DNA from: Schoenoplectus triqueter
Lineage: Eukaryota; Streptophyta; Magnoliopsida; Poales; Cyperaceae
Length of the DNA stretch: 25,229 nucleotides
Assembly (NCBI GenBank): GCA_964058805.1
Contig: CAXKVV010001789.1
Coordinates: 1 to 25,229 of the forward strand
Reading direction: 5' to 3'
Shown here: positions 1 to 9,935 of the stretch, in pieces
How positions within the stretch are numbered: the stretch's first letter is position 1
Layout: every line of letters starts with the position of its first letter
Position numbers and translations under genes: made by a program
The notes under the pieces: generated by a model
Told to the model about the DNA's origin: nothing
The model's input: the letters and a program-made list of their open reading frames with translations, nothing else
Databases searched by the model: none

Positions 1-2476
1 CCCCTCTGCCTCCTTCCCAAACCCCTATCCCTCTCCAAGCTCTCCCCTCTAACACCAACTCAACTCCCGATGAAGAATCCCTCTTCGCTGAGTACTTTCG
101 TCTCGCCTCTCTCTACTTCTCCTCCAACCCCAACACTTCCACTTCCTCCTCCTCCCAGGCTCTTATCCCCTTCCCGCTCCCTCCGTCCCCCTCTTCCCTC
201 CCTCTCCAAACCCCTGAAGCTCCAGTTAAGAAACGTAAACCACGCTCCTCGGACATGGTGCGCGTCAGCTCTTTGACTGTGCGCGACCAGATCTACTTTC
301 GCGACCTTGTGCGCCGCGCCAGGATCACATTCGAATCACTACGAATACAGATCACGCACAATCAGCTCAAGGCAGAGTTTTTGGGTCTGATGGAACGTCA
401 GAAGAACTCGCGCTCGGATCTCAAAGCTTCCGCTCTCATGGCGGATCGCGATCTGTGGTTGAATAGAGATAAGCGGATTATCGGGTCTATTCCTGGAATT
501 TCTATAGGAGACTGTTTCTTCTTCCGAATGGAGTTGTGCGTTTTGGGGCTCCATGGCCAAGTACAAGCTGGGATTGATTATGTGACAGCGGGGCAATCAG
601 CATCAGGCGAGCCGGTGGCGACCTCTGTTATCGTCTCTGGCGGGTAATTTACGTTCATTTCTCTTGGAATTTTTTTTGTCCTTTTTGTGTGTTTGGTTGT
701 GTTGCTGGGCAGTGCTGCTCTGCACTGCTGACCGTCACGATTCGTACTTGAATAAAGGCGCAGCGTCTGGCTTTAATCCTTTTCCTGTCAACTCCTAGAA
801 CTGAGGTTCTGTCACCTGACATCGTAAGCAAGGTGTCCAGTTCTAGTTTAATGGGACGATTATGTATTGTTTTCATTCATATTCTCGGATGCAGCTATTC
901 TCATTAGTCATTTTTTTGCCCCTTTGCAAATTTATTCGTCCAATTTACGTCCCATATTCCCAGTATTCCTCACAAGTCACAGTTCGGCTAAGGTTTATGA
1001 TTGAGTGGTCCAGTTTTGTTTTGGAATGGTGATGGTATGGAACCTGATTTTTTTTATTATGGGTACCTTCCGAAAAAGTTCTGCTAAAATTACTTTTTCT
1101 GCTGAAGTTTTTTTTTTTTTGCTTTTTAAGCCATCATCCCTATTTTTTTGGATTGGTGTGGAAAGTGTTTGTTGTGTCCCATCTCCCATGGGGAACATAC
1201 AATTTACTAACAACCCCTCAAAGTTCATTTTACTACAGAAGGAAGGTGCTTATTTCGTGACACCATGTTTATTCTTTTTATTTGTTTTTTCAGGTACGAA
1301 GATGACGATGACAAGGGAGATGTACTAATCTACACCGGCCATGGTGGTCGCGACCCCCATCTGCACAGGCAGTGTGTGGACCAAAAGCTCGAAGGTGGCA
1401 ATTTAGCCCTCGAACGGAGCATGGCCTATGGCATTGAGATCCGGGTTATCAGAGGAATCCGTACTAGAAACAATATAGCAGGGAAGGTCTATTTTTATGA
1501 TGGGCTCTACAAAGTTGTCGACTGTTGGCTTGACAAAGGCAAATCAGGTTTCGGTGTATACAAATACAAGATGCTAAGAATTGAAGGGCAAGAGGAAATG
1601 GGCACTGTTAATTACCGGATGGCAGAGAATTTGAAGGTAAACCCGTTGTCTATACGCCCAGTTGGGTACTTGAGTGTTGATCTATCAAAGGGGCGGGAGG
1701 CAGTGCCTATTTTATTGTTCAATGATATAGATGATGACCAGGACCCACTTTTGTTCGAGTACTTGGCTAGGCCAATTTTTCCTGCCTCAGCTGTTCAGGG
1801 GAAGTTCGCGAGTGGAGGTGGTGGCTGTGGGTGCATGGGGAACTGTACGATTGGTTGTCCCTGTGCTGAGAGAAATGGAGGTGAGTTTGCTTATGATGCT
1901 GGTGGAACTTTGCTGAGAGGGAAGCCACTTGTGTATGAGTGTGGGCCATATTGCATTTGTCCTATGACCTGCCCGAATCGAGTCAGCCAGAAGGGGCTGA
2001 AAACACGTTTGGAGGTGTTTCGGTCAAGGGAGACGGGCTGGGGGGTCCGCTCTCTTGATCTGATTCGTGCAGGCACTTTTGTGTGTGAGTTCAGTGGCAT
2101 TGTTTTAACAAAGCAACAATCTGAGATAGTGACAGCTAACAGTGGGGAATGTTTGGTGTACCCAAACCAACTCCCAGCAAGGTGGCTTGACTGGGGAGAT
2201 ATCTCTGATGTCATGCCTGATTTTGCTGCTGCTGACTTCCCGCCTCACCCTGATATCAATTTTTCTATTGATGTATCTAGGGCTCGAAATGTGGCATGTT
2301 ATTTGAGCCATAGCTGCTGCCCTAATGTGTTTGTGCAATTTGTGCTGTTTGACCATTACAATCCTGCATATCCGCACCTGATGGTATTTGCGATGGAAAA
2401 CATACCACCGATGAGGGAACTGAGTATAGATTATGGGATGATTGAGGAGTTCGTTGGCAAGTTGACTAATGAATAG
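1..2476 (+). CDS. SUVH9: SUVH2/SUVH9-like SRA-SET protein, 5'-partial; join(<1..643,1294..2476)
   Basis: The reading frame is open to the left edge (first full codon at 3), so the ATG at 255 is internal; 607 residues are visible and a few tens at the N-terminus are probably missing. Order: Ser/Pro-rich leader; two-helix region starting VRVSSLTVRDQIYFRDLVRR; SRA/YDG domain (about 160-360, with GLHGQVQAGIDY and LEGGNLALERSM); pre-SET with nine cysteines (about 392-440, CGC-x3-C-x3-C-x-C then ECGPYCICPMTC); SET (about 453-600, GWGVRSLDLIRAG, NVACYLSHSCCPNV, ELSIDYG). The protein ends about twelve residues after ELSIDYG, so there is no post-SET CxCx4C. The NHSC motif reads SHSC and the usual Tyr of ELxYDYG is Ile. 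Arabidopsis SUVH2 and SUVH9 share this layout; they bind methylated DNA, lack measurable methyltransferase activity and help recruit RNA polymerase V. Function here is inferred by family; the choice between SUVH2 and SUVH9 is uncertain. Confidence 0.93.
644..1293 (+). other. Intron of the SUVH gene
   Basis: The donor is GG|GTAATT at 644 and the acceptor is a T-rich tract ending TTTTTTCAG at 1293. Joining 643 to 1294 rebuilds ...VIVSGG-YEDDDD..., the continuous SRA-domain sequence expected of the family, whereas reading through meets TAA at 645-647. It is a phase-2 intron of 650 nt, AT-rich with several T runs. Small reading frames inside it on both strands are not credible genes. Confidence 0.93.
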
Positions 2477-3287
2477 AACTATAGAAGTGTGGACATATGA
2501 TGGGTTGGATTTATTAGTTAGAAGTTAGTGTTAGACCCGTTAACCATTATCTGCTATGTAAGTCTTGAGGAATGTTTAAATGCTTTTGGAAATAGCATGG
2601 AACTTTTCTGTTGGCTGAATTCTCTCTCTCAAAGGTGACCTAACTTCTCAAATCTTTTATTTATTTATATTTTTTTCTGCTCCCTGTTCCTATGGTTACC
2701 ATATAGAATTTCAGAAAAGGACCTCTGTATCAAAATTTTTAGAAAGGCTCTATATCAAGTACTTCCAACACATTTCCTCGTGACGTGAATTATTATTAGT
2801 ACTTTTTTGAAAGTTCCATTCCATTTCGCTCCGAAGTGTCAGTATAGGTCAATATTGATGGAATTAGCAGTGGAAACAAAACAAACTGTGGTCTACACTG
2901 GATGTGGGAGTAAATGGATATATATTAGTATTCTATTATGCTTCAAATCATATGCTAGAAGCCTAGAACAACAATCTTCAAATCAGGGGTGGATCTACAT
3001 GGGGGCGGAACAACATGTTTGATAGCCCATGGAGCATGATTATCTAGGCTGTTTTACTTTATGGATGCTTTGCAGCATTAGAATAGGGTAGCAGTTGTAT
3101 GCTTGTTAGTTTGGGATCAAATAGCAAGTAATGTGTAAAAGGTTTGGTAGGGGTATTAAAGATGCAAATCACTCAGGAACAATACCATAAATTCACCAAT
3201 AATAAATAAATAAAATCTTATGTCTTAAAACTTATGGAAATTAATAAAGCCAGAAGAAACATTTTATTTCACTTAGTTGATTTTCTA
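2477..3287. other. 3' flank of SUVH gene, no gene seen
   Basis: This holds the 3' UTR and downstream flank of the SUVH gene; I could not fix a polyadenylation site. A CAGGGGTGGATC sequence at 2984-2995 looks like the left end of a CAGGGG-type hAT element, preceded by CTTCAAAT, but no matching right end was found nearby. The rest is ordinary AT-rich DNA. Confidence 0.5.
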
Positions 3288-3918
3288 TAGGTACTGTAAA
3301 TGGATCGAATATTATCTGATTTTATCCATGATCCAAATCCGGATAATAACAAATATTATATGATCCATATCAGTATTTGAAGGTATCTATATCCATATCC
3401 ATATTAAAAAAATTATAATGGATAAGGATGCGGTTTTGGTTGTTATCCATATGTATCTGATCATTTAGCTATTATCTATCCATACCCGACATATCTGAAG
3501 GTATTTGTATCTGATATTATTCGCTTTTATCCAAATTCATATCCGAAAAACTCCCATTATATATAATTGTTATTGGATTTTTGTTTAGATTACAATCTAA
3601 TTAATTTGAGATCTAATTTTTGTTTAGATTACAATCTAATTTTAGATCTATTTTACAAGTCATCGATGCATTTAAACTACTAATATATTGATATTTAGTA
3701 TTTAATTTTTATAATTAATATTTATTTTTTATAATCAATGATTCTGTCAAAAAAATAGTATGCAATTATTTTTGAATGATACATACAATATTTTTATTTA
3801 ATATCCAAAATATATTCATATTCGTATACATATTCGTCTGATATCCGATCCATATCCGGATATCCGTTCAATATCAGATTCATCTCCAGGATATCTATTT
3901 CTGAATACTTGTACCATA
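3288..3918. mobile_element. Small non-autonomous hAT-like element
   Basis: The left end, TAGGTACTGTAAATGGATCG, has the TAGGxxTGTAAAYGG form of many plant hAT ends. The right end reads CTTGTACCATA, a weak inverted match. Both sides carry clustered subterminal motifs (GATCC, ATCCGGAT, CATATCCGGATATCC). The flanking 8-mers ATTTTCTA and AATATCTA agree at 6 of 8 positions, so the target duplication is degenerate. No transposase is encoded. It contains a 25-bp direct repeat (TTTTTGTTTAGATTACAATC...) at about 3578 and 3617, and resembles the better-preserved hAT element at 17341-18183, including a shared TTTTGAATGATA stretch. Exact ends are uncertain. Confidence 0.55.
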
Positions 3919-4876
3919 AATATCTAAAGCTTACCAACATTTGTTCAAAGGACAATGGGCTTAAATTAGGTGATTTACCCTTGGAACCTAACTCATCCTA
4001 AACTTATTGCAATCATGAAAATGCACATTGACCTAACAAATATAATTAAGACAAGCACAAAATTAGTTAGGTAACAATGTTTTAGTAGTTGGTGCTACAA
4101 GTCAGAATTGATTGTCAGGGAATTCTCCTTCCCTTTACCTGTAAATGAAAGCAGTCTTCTTCAGTTAGCTTTAGTAAAACTGGTGCCTGGGACTGGAAAA
4201 TTGAGGGGCTCAATATGATTTATAATGCTGAGAATTTCTTTTTGGACTATAGAATTTGAAGTTGAGTCTAAATAGTTAACTCTATTTATGCCTGAAAATG
4301 ATAAGCCTTACATTTTCCACGCTTCGTTCCTTTTTAACACACAATTCTCTCAGTGAAACTTCTGCCTCCATTTGTTTGTGACTGTCACATTCGTGCGAAT
4401 TTGTGCCAACCACTTGAACTACAATTAATTATGTATGAGTATCATTTTGCTGATTGCAATTGAACAAAAGACAAAACAGTACAATTGCACAGGTTTTTCG
4501 TCATGTGTAGGTGAGATCGACCCTTGCTTGCCTTCTTTGTTGATACATGCAGTGTTTTAGTTTGGGTTTTTGACAAATTGAAGGATAATCAATGATAGAC
4601 TGACAGAACTTGTGTTTGTGTTGCTGGCCTGAAATCATATCAGTTTGATGACTTATTGGCATGAGATTTAGCCACCATGGTTAACAACACATTTCCTGTG
4701 TTGGTAATTTATTTGGTATTTTCTTCCATAAGATACCTAACTGGTATGATGCTGGTGGCAATGTATTGGATGAGACGGCATGGTTTGGATATTTGTTTCA
4801 TTACCCCTCAGTTTCTTTGGTTACCAAAACAACTTGAATGTAATGCCATCTACTGTACAAGTAATGTACCAACTAG
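3919..4876. other. Intergenic DNA, no firm feature
   Basis: AT-rich unique-looking sequence. The only thing of note is a short protein-like open stretch at 4733-4837, described under findings. No long ORF, RNA gene or transposon end could be supported. Confidence 0.4.
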
Positions 4877-5114
4877 TGCATACATGGGGTCGGCGTTGGT
4901 TTGCAGCCCTTCAAACCAAAAAATTGGTTCGAAGGGTTCTCGAGCCATTGATTTTGCATTGAGATTCGTATTTTTAACAGACCCCGAGATCTGAGATTCG
5001 TATTTTCAATGATCATTACGAATCCCGATGTAAAATCAACGGTTTGAGAACCCTTCGAACCAATTTTTTGGTTTGAAGGGGTGCGAACCTACCCGAGCGC
5101 TGCATACATGGGGT
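4877..5114. mobile_element. 210-bp foldback/MITE-like element with 14-bp direct repeats
   Basis: TGCATACATGGGGT occurs perfectly at 4877-4890 and 5101-5114 and brackets a 210-bp element (4891-5100). The element is a long imperfect palindrome: CCCTTCAAACCAAAAAATTG...GAAGGGTTCTC on the left is answered by GAGAACCCTTCGAACC...TTTTTTGGTTTGAAGGG on the right, roughly 60-70 bp per arm. The centre carries two direct copies of GAGATTCGTATTTT (4961 and 4993). The 14-bp direct repeat is too long for a usual hAT (8 bp), PIF (3 bp) or Mutator (about 9 bp) target duplication, so the superfamily is left open. It has no coding capacity. Confidence 0.75.
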
Positions 5115-6239
5115 AAAGCAGCGAACCTTTATATAGTCACATTTCTGAGTTCTCTCTGTTCTTTTTCCCTAAGTTATCTTATATAAATTGATATTTGTAT
5201 TCTAATGTATTATTTTAAACTTGTTTTTGTCTGTGCAGTTTAGCTTCTTTCAGCTGAAATATTCCATATCAATGCTGCTCAGTGCAGAAATATTAGTATT
5301 GGCCTAAAGCTTTGACAGTTGCATGTTGTACTCGCATAACGAGAATGTAATACCAACAATGTACTCGTCTAACCATTATTCCCAAAAGGAAGTTTTTGAT
5401 TGTCAAGGACAGGTTGAGATTTTTGCTAGAAGCCTGAGGTTCTAGTTATCAGCTTTTGTTGTAAAAATGATATAAACAAGTTCGTGTAAATATTTCAGTA
5501 CGTTATCCAAGTACTTTCCAATCTTTTTATTTATAATCTTTATTTAGCTTGTCTCGTCGATAAATGTGATCATCTGATTTTGTTCTTCACAAGTTTGTTA
5601 ATGAACGTAATGCGTTCTGCTACTAAATTTGTTCTTCCGGGGGAGAATATATTGTGATATGCACTACAGAGAGCATGAAATTTTGAAAGGTTCATCAGCA
5701 ATACTTTTTTGGCATGAAGAAACTGCCCGGAATCATTCTATATTCTCTTAAATGCCATAACAGCCGAGGAAGATACATGTACTGCGTAAGTAATGCCTGA
5801 AGTATCTGGTGCTTCCTTCCTACACAAGAACAGTACAGGTCTGAGATTATAGGCCAATCTTACAGTCTTACATTCATCTATTGAACGTTGATTCATCCAT
5901 CATTTCAAATAAAATATTAATCTACAGAGGGATTTAGGAGATATATGCGTATTCTTACTCTCATAACCATCTGGCAGCGGATGGCACCAATATTGGCGCA
6001 AGGATGGCCGTTAGACGGGTCCCACAAATCGTTCAATCAAATAAATGTATCAGCATCAACATCCATTTAAATAATAATATTCAAGGCGTAACAAACTCAG
6101 TGTTACTAGGAACTAGGAAGCAAGGTGGTCATGAGAGGCCCTGGAGCCCAACTATGCTATAACTGTGGCTAGATGGATGACGGGGATGAATAAATGAGAT
6201 TTGGGAAGGTTGGTCATTCATTTAGGTCCTTGTGGGGAA
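5115..6239. other. Intergenic DNA, no feature seen
   Basis: AT-rich sequence of ordinary complexity. I see no long ORF, convincing splice-linked exons, RNA gene or transposon termini here. Confidence 0.4.
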
Positions 6240-6413
6240 AGGTGGGTTCTGGTTTGGTCCAGGTTGGAATTTTTTTCAAAAATGTCTCTGTAATTATATA
6301 TATATTTAGAAAAAAAAAGTTCTTATACTAAAGAATTTTTTTTAAATTTACCCCTCCCTAAATTTTTTCTCATTTTTGTCCCCTCAGACTTAATGTCGGA
6401 CTCCGCCCCTAAA
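6240..6413. mobile_element. Decayed right part of a CAGGGG-type hAT element
   Basis: The sequence from about 6240 resembles the element at 19919-20100: GGAATTTTTTT, then a ...GTAATTATA... stretch, then CCCCTCAGACTTAATGTCGG and a terminal CTCCGCCCCT at about 6410. The last bases are close to the inverse of the CAGGGGYGGA left end. I found no matching left end or target duplication, so this is a remnant. Confidence 0.35.
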
Positions 6414-6751
6414 GACATGATGCGTTTAGTTGCTCCATTTAGATTTGAAAAATCATCAGCAAAAGTTTAGACTAGAATTTATGGCTGAGGTTAGCTTATT
6501 TGCAGTTGCAGTTAAGAAACGGTTCAGTTACAATGAATTTCTCCTTTGAATTTGTGAAACAGCTGCACTCGTAGATCTACACAATTTCTAGTTGTCATCA
6601 ATTAATTGTCTTGTTTTACTGTTATAAAAAAAATTCAAAGAAAGGCTCATTCATAGTGAGTGACCTTGTTCTTTCCCATTGTTTAGCAACAAGCCAATAC
6701 ATTCAATCGTCTGTTCATCTTATAAATAAGCTCATTGGAAACAAGAAAATA

Positions 6752-7189
6752 ATATATATAGGGAGATTTTATGGCGCTTCGCGAAGTAAATAAGCGTTTT
6801 GTTTCAGTTTCAAATCTCATATACTGAAAGTTTGAAATATCAATCTAATTAGTCCACAACAATCTAGATATTGAAAACTTGTTGAATACCAAATTTTATT
6901 ATTTTTGGAGCTTTATAACTATTTTTATTTTTGAAAGATGATAATTTTTTAGGTGCACATATCATTATTTTATTATTATTTTTGAGCATTTTTTTTTAAA
7001 TTCAAAAAAATAGTTAGAATGTTTCAAATATAATCAAATTTGATATTCTATAAGATTTAAATATATAGTTTATGTTAGTTGAATTAGATTAGCAATTTAA
7101 AATTTATTTTTGTGAGATTTTTTTAGGCCAAAGCAAAACGCCTCTTTCCTTCAAAAAGCACCATAAGATCATTCTCTCTCTATATATAT
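6752..7189. mobile_element. Palindromic element A in TA tracts
   Basis: A body of about 420 bp (6761-7180) lies between ATATATATA (6752-6760) and TATATATAT (7181-7189). The arms are inverted and diverged: ATTTTATGGCGCTTCGCGAA near the left end pairs with the complement of CCTTCAAAAAGCACCATAAG near the right end, and a second match runs through CAATCTAATT...CAAATTTTATTA. The outer region is similar to element B next to it (GCGCTTCGCGAAGTAAATAA against GTGCTTTGCAAAGTAAAGAA). No coding capacity. It is probably an older copy of the same family. Confidence 0.55.
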
Positions 7190-7584
7190 GAGGGTGAGGT
7201 TACGATGCTTTACAAAGTAAATAATCGATTTTACTTTGATATGAGATTTCATATCTCGACGGCTTAAATGGTCTATCTAAGTTGCTCAATAATTTTTTTA
7301 TGTTAAAATCTTATGGGATATTAAAAATCTTATGTTAAAAATATCCCTTAAAAAAGATCATTTTCTTACATTAAACAAAACTGTTTTTAAAAATAATTTT
7401 AAAAAATAGCTAGGAATCTCAAAAAAAATATGAAATTTAATATCCCACAAGATTTTAACATAGAAAAATTATTGAGCAACTTAGATAGATCATTTAAGCC
7501 GTCGGAATATAAAATCTCATACCAAAGCAAAACCGATTCTTTACTTTGCAAAGCACTATAACCCTATATATATATATATATATA
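7190..7584. mobile_element. Palindromic element B in TA tracts
   Basis: A body of about 375 bp (7190-7564) is followed by a 20-bp TA tract (7565-7584) and preceded by the TA tract shared with element A. The two arms, 7190-7322 and 7439-7564, are long inverted copies; for example CGACGGCTTAAATGGTCTAT on the left answers ATAGATCATTTAAGCCGTCG on the right, and GTTGCTCAATAATTTTTTTA answers its inverse. The unpaired middle is only about 115 bp, so a transcript would form a long hairpin. No coding capacity. Confidence 0.75.
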
Positions 7585-9935
7585 ATAAAATAGATAATGG
7601 AGGAGGTTGACTGGAAGCTAAATTAATTTTATACAGATTTAAGATATTAAATTTTAGAAGACGGCAATACTAAAATTACAGTATACTTTGTTATAAAATT
7701 GGGGGGACCGTCCCACCAATTTCAATTTCTATTAAGCTCTGATCATAAAGCTGTGTCAACAAGATAATATCTTGTTTGTGTCAAAAGTATGGTATGGAAC
7801 TACAGTTTCTGTTTTATTTTTCTGCGCTGAAAAATAAACAAAGAAAATTGAGAGATTTTTTCCCCTTTCTTTTCCTGAAAAAGGCGGTATCAATGTACCA
7901 CTAGTTACTGGCTAATGGAAACTCAGTCTTACCCTGGTTTACACAATTACAGATCACATCGCCACTGACACATATAAGCTAAAATAACTAACCTGGAAAC
8001 CCCTTTAATTACCTAATCCCTGCATCCCTAGAACTATCCAACTTAAAAGCTGCTATAGTAATCCTTAGACATTTTTTAGCGCTTAAAGTAAAAAAGAAGA
8101 AGCAACAATGGTTCACTTGATTTAAGATTATTGTTTGTGGAGAGAGTACAATATTACAATGTATGTTAAGGCTCCAAGCTTCAGTACTGATTTGAGGCCA
8201 CATTTAAATCTGTCAATCATTGTCATCTCCAATTTGTTTTTCCCCGCTTTTTAGAATGTACCAATCAATATCATTCATTAATAAGAAAGACGTGGGAAAG
8301 TAATGCAAGCATGCTCTCTACATTTAACAACACAATGTATATGTAGTGATTTTGGAAAACCCTAGCTGCCTCTCTCAAGGACCACTTTGGTTCTGTTTTT
8401 CTTCAGTGAGGGAGTTTGTCATTCATGCAATCTTCCTCCGCCATATCTTTTTCGTGTCTATCCCAATAAAAAAAAAAGGGAGTTGTGTTCGACGTAGTGA
8501 GCCAACATAAAAATATATCTTTTTTTATGAAAATTAAATCCAAAGAGATTTTTTCTAGTCTATTCCAACAAATTTTTTCTAGGAATAAAGGTTTGAAGAA
8601 GAAGAACAAATCTCTAGTGACTATCTATGATTCTTCATTTTTTTTCTTCTTTACAAGTTCAAAATCACTCTTCCACAAAAAAAAAAAAAGATGCTCCGTG
8701 ATGCCCATTAAAATTGCAATTGCGCTACACCGCAGGATTGTCGATTGTATGAGGTACTTTTATATTTGTATGAGAAAAAGCAATTAAGTGCAATTAAATT
8801 CTATTTATGAGGAACTTTTATATTAGTATTTGCTTCAGATTTTTTTTGCATATTAGTTATTTTATTTAATAGATTTAGGTGAGCATGTATTTTAATAAGC
8901 TTGTAACTTGTTTATTGGAGATGAAATTAGTTCTCAGCCATCTAATAGATTTAAGCTTGCAACTCGCATATGACCTACTATTGAAACAACTATATTTTGA
9001 GAAAATGTCAAGCCCCTGACCTACTACAAAATTAGATTGTAATGTACAAGTAAAAGAACAAATATAATGAACCACATGCCCAATACATACAATGATACCT
9101 AACACATATTAATGATGGGTCTCATATTTATCCGGAGAAAAATTCCAATCCCACTAAAAACATTTGAAAATAATAAGTACTCGAGAAGCCCTAATATTAA
9201 AAAATGCACATGAACAGATAAAAAGATGAAGAAGGACCAATTAGTTCTATCCTTCGTCAAATGAAACATCGTCTTACACTTTTGCTACAGGGAAGTTAAA
9301 CATTTCAGAAGCAAAGAATAATTCGACAATGTTTTGAGGCCACATTGAAAAAAATGCATCTCGTGACAAACATAATTTTCACCCACATAAATTTGAACCC
9401 AACTAGTTTCACCCATTTCTGATTTTTCCAAGCAACATATGATCAGCTGCAGTTATTTTCCACCAATGGTACGCCCATAAATTCCAAACCTAAGCCTGGC
9501 ATATTTTGATATCAAATGAAACCCATAAAACTTGCTAAATATGAAGTATCCCATCTATACTAAAATTAAATAGATTTGTCAGCACAGACATCTTTAACAA
9601 CATTTTGAGCGATTAATTCAATGCCTCACCTCATGAAAATCAAGGAATTCTTCGGAAATATGGAAGATATTGAACCCAGTTGGGAGGAAATCACCTAGCC
9701 TCAACTTCTTCTAAAGAGATTCTCCAGAAATTTGGATGTTTAAAATCTCATTTGTGCATTGGAACAAGTAAAAATCACCTAACCTCAGAATGGTGCTGAA
9801 AATAATAATTCCTGTCAACATTTTCAATATTCAAACACCGGTTAGTGAGCATCTCACCTTTTCCATGGGTACATATGAGATGTCAAGATATCCTTTAGGG
9901 TACCTTTGACAGATTTTTATCTCCCTTCTCTCTTT
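7585..9935. other. Intergenic DNA and 3' flank of ankyrin gene
   Basis: AT-rich DNA with many A and T runs; no credible gene. The right end, roughly 9600-9935, should contain the 3' UTR of the minus-strand ankyrin gene, but I cannot fix its polyadenylation site. Small ORFs around 8009-9105 are low-complexity or chance frames. Confidence 0.4.

Noticed and set aside
70..276. Proline/serine-rich ORF
   Set aside because: It is an out-of-frame shadow of the SUVH N-terminal coding sequence.
255..647. ATG at 255 as the SUVH start codon and TAA at 645 as its end
   Set aside because: The same frame is open upstream to the window edge with family-like leader sequence, and the TAA lies just past a GT donor whose splice restores the SRA domain.
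1295..1320. DDDDK sequence resembling an enterokinase/FLAG tag tail
   Set aside because: An acidic run at this place is a natural part of the SRA domain in this family (SGGYEDDDDxGD); there is no sign of vector sequence.
4677..4994. 105-residue plus-strand ORF with a Kozak-like ATG
   Set aside because: It runs into the foldback element and has no protein-family character; the alternative frame at 4733 looks more protein-like.
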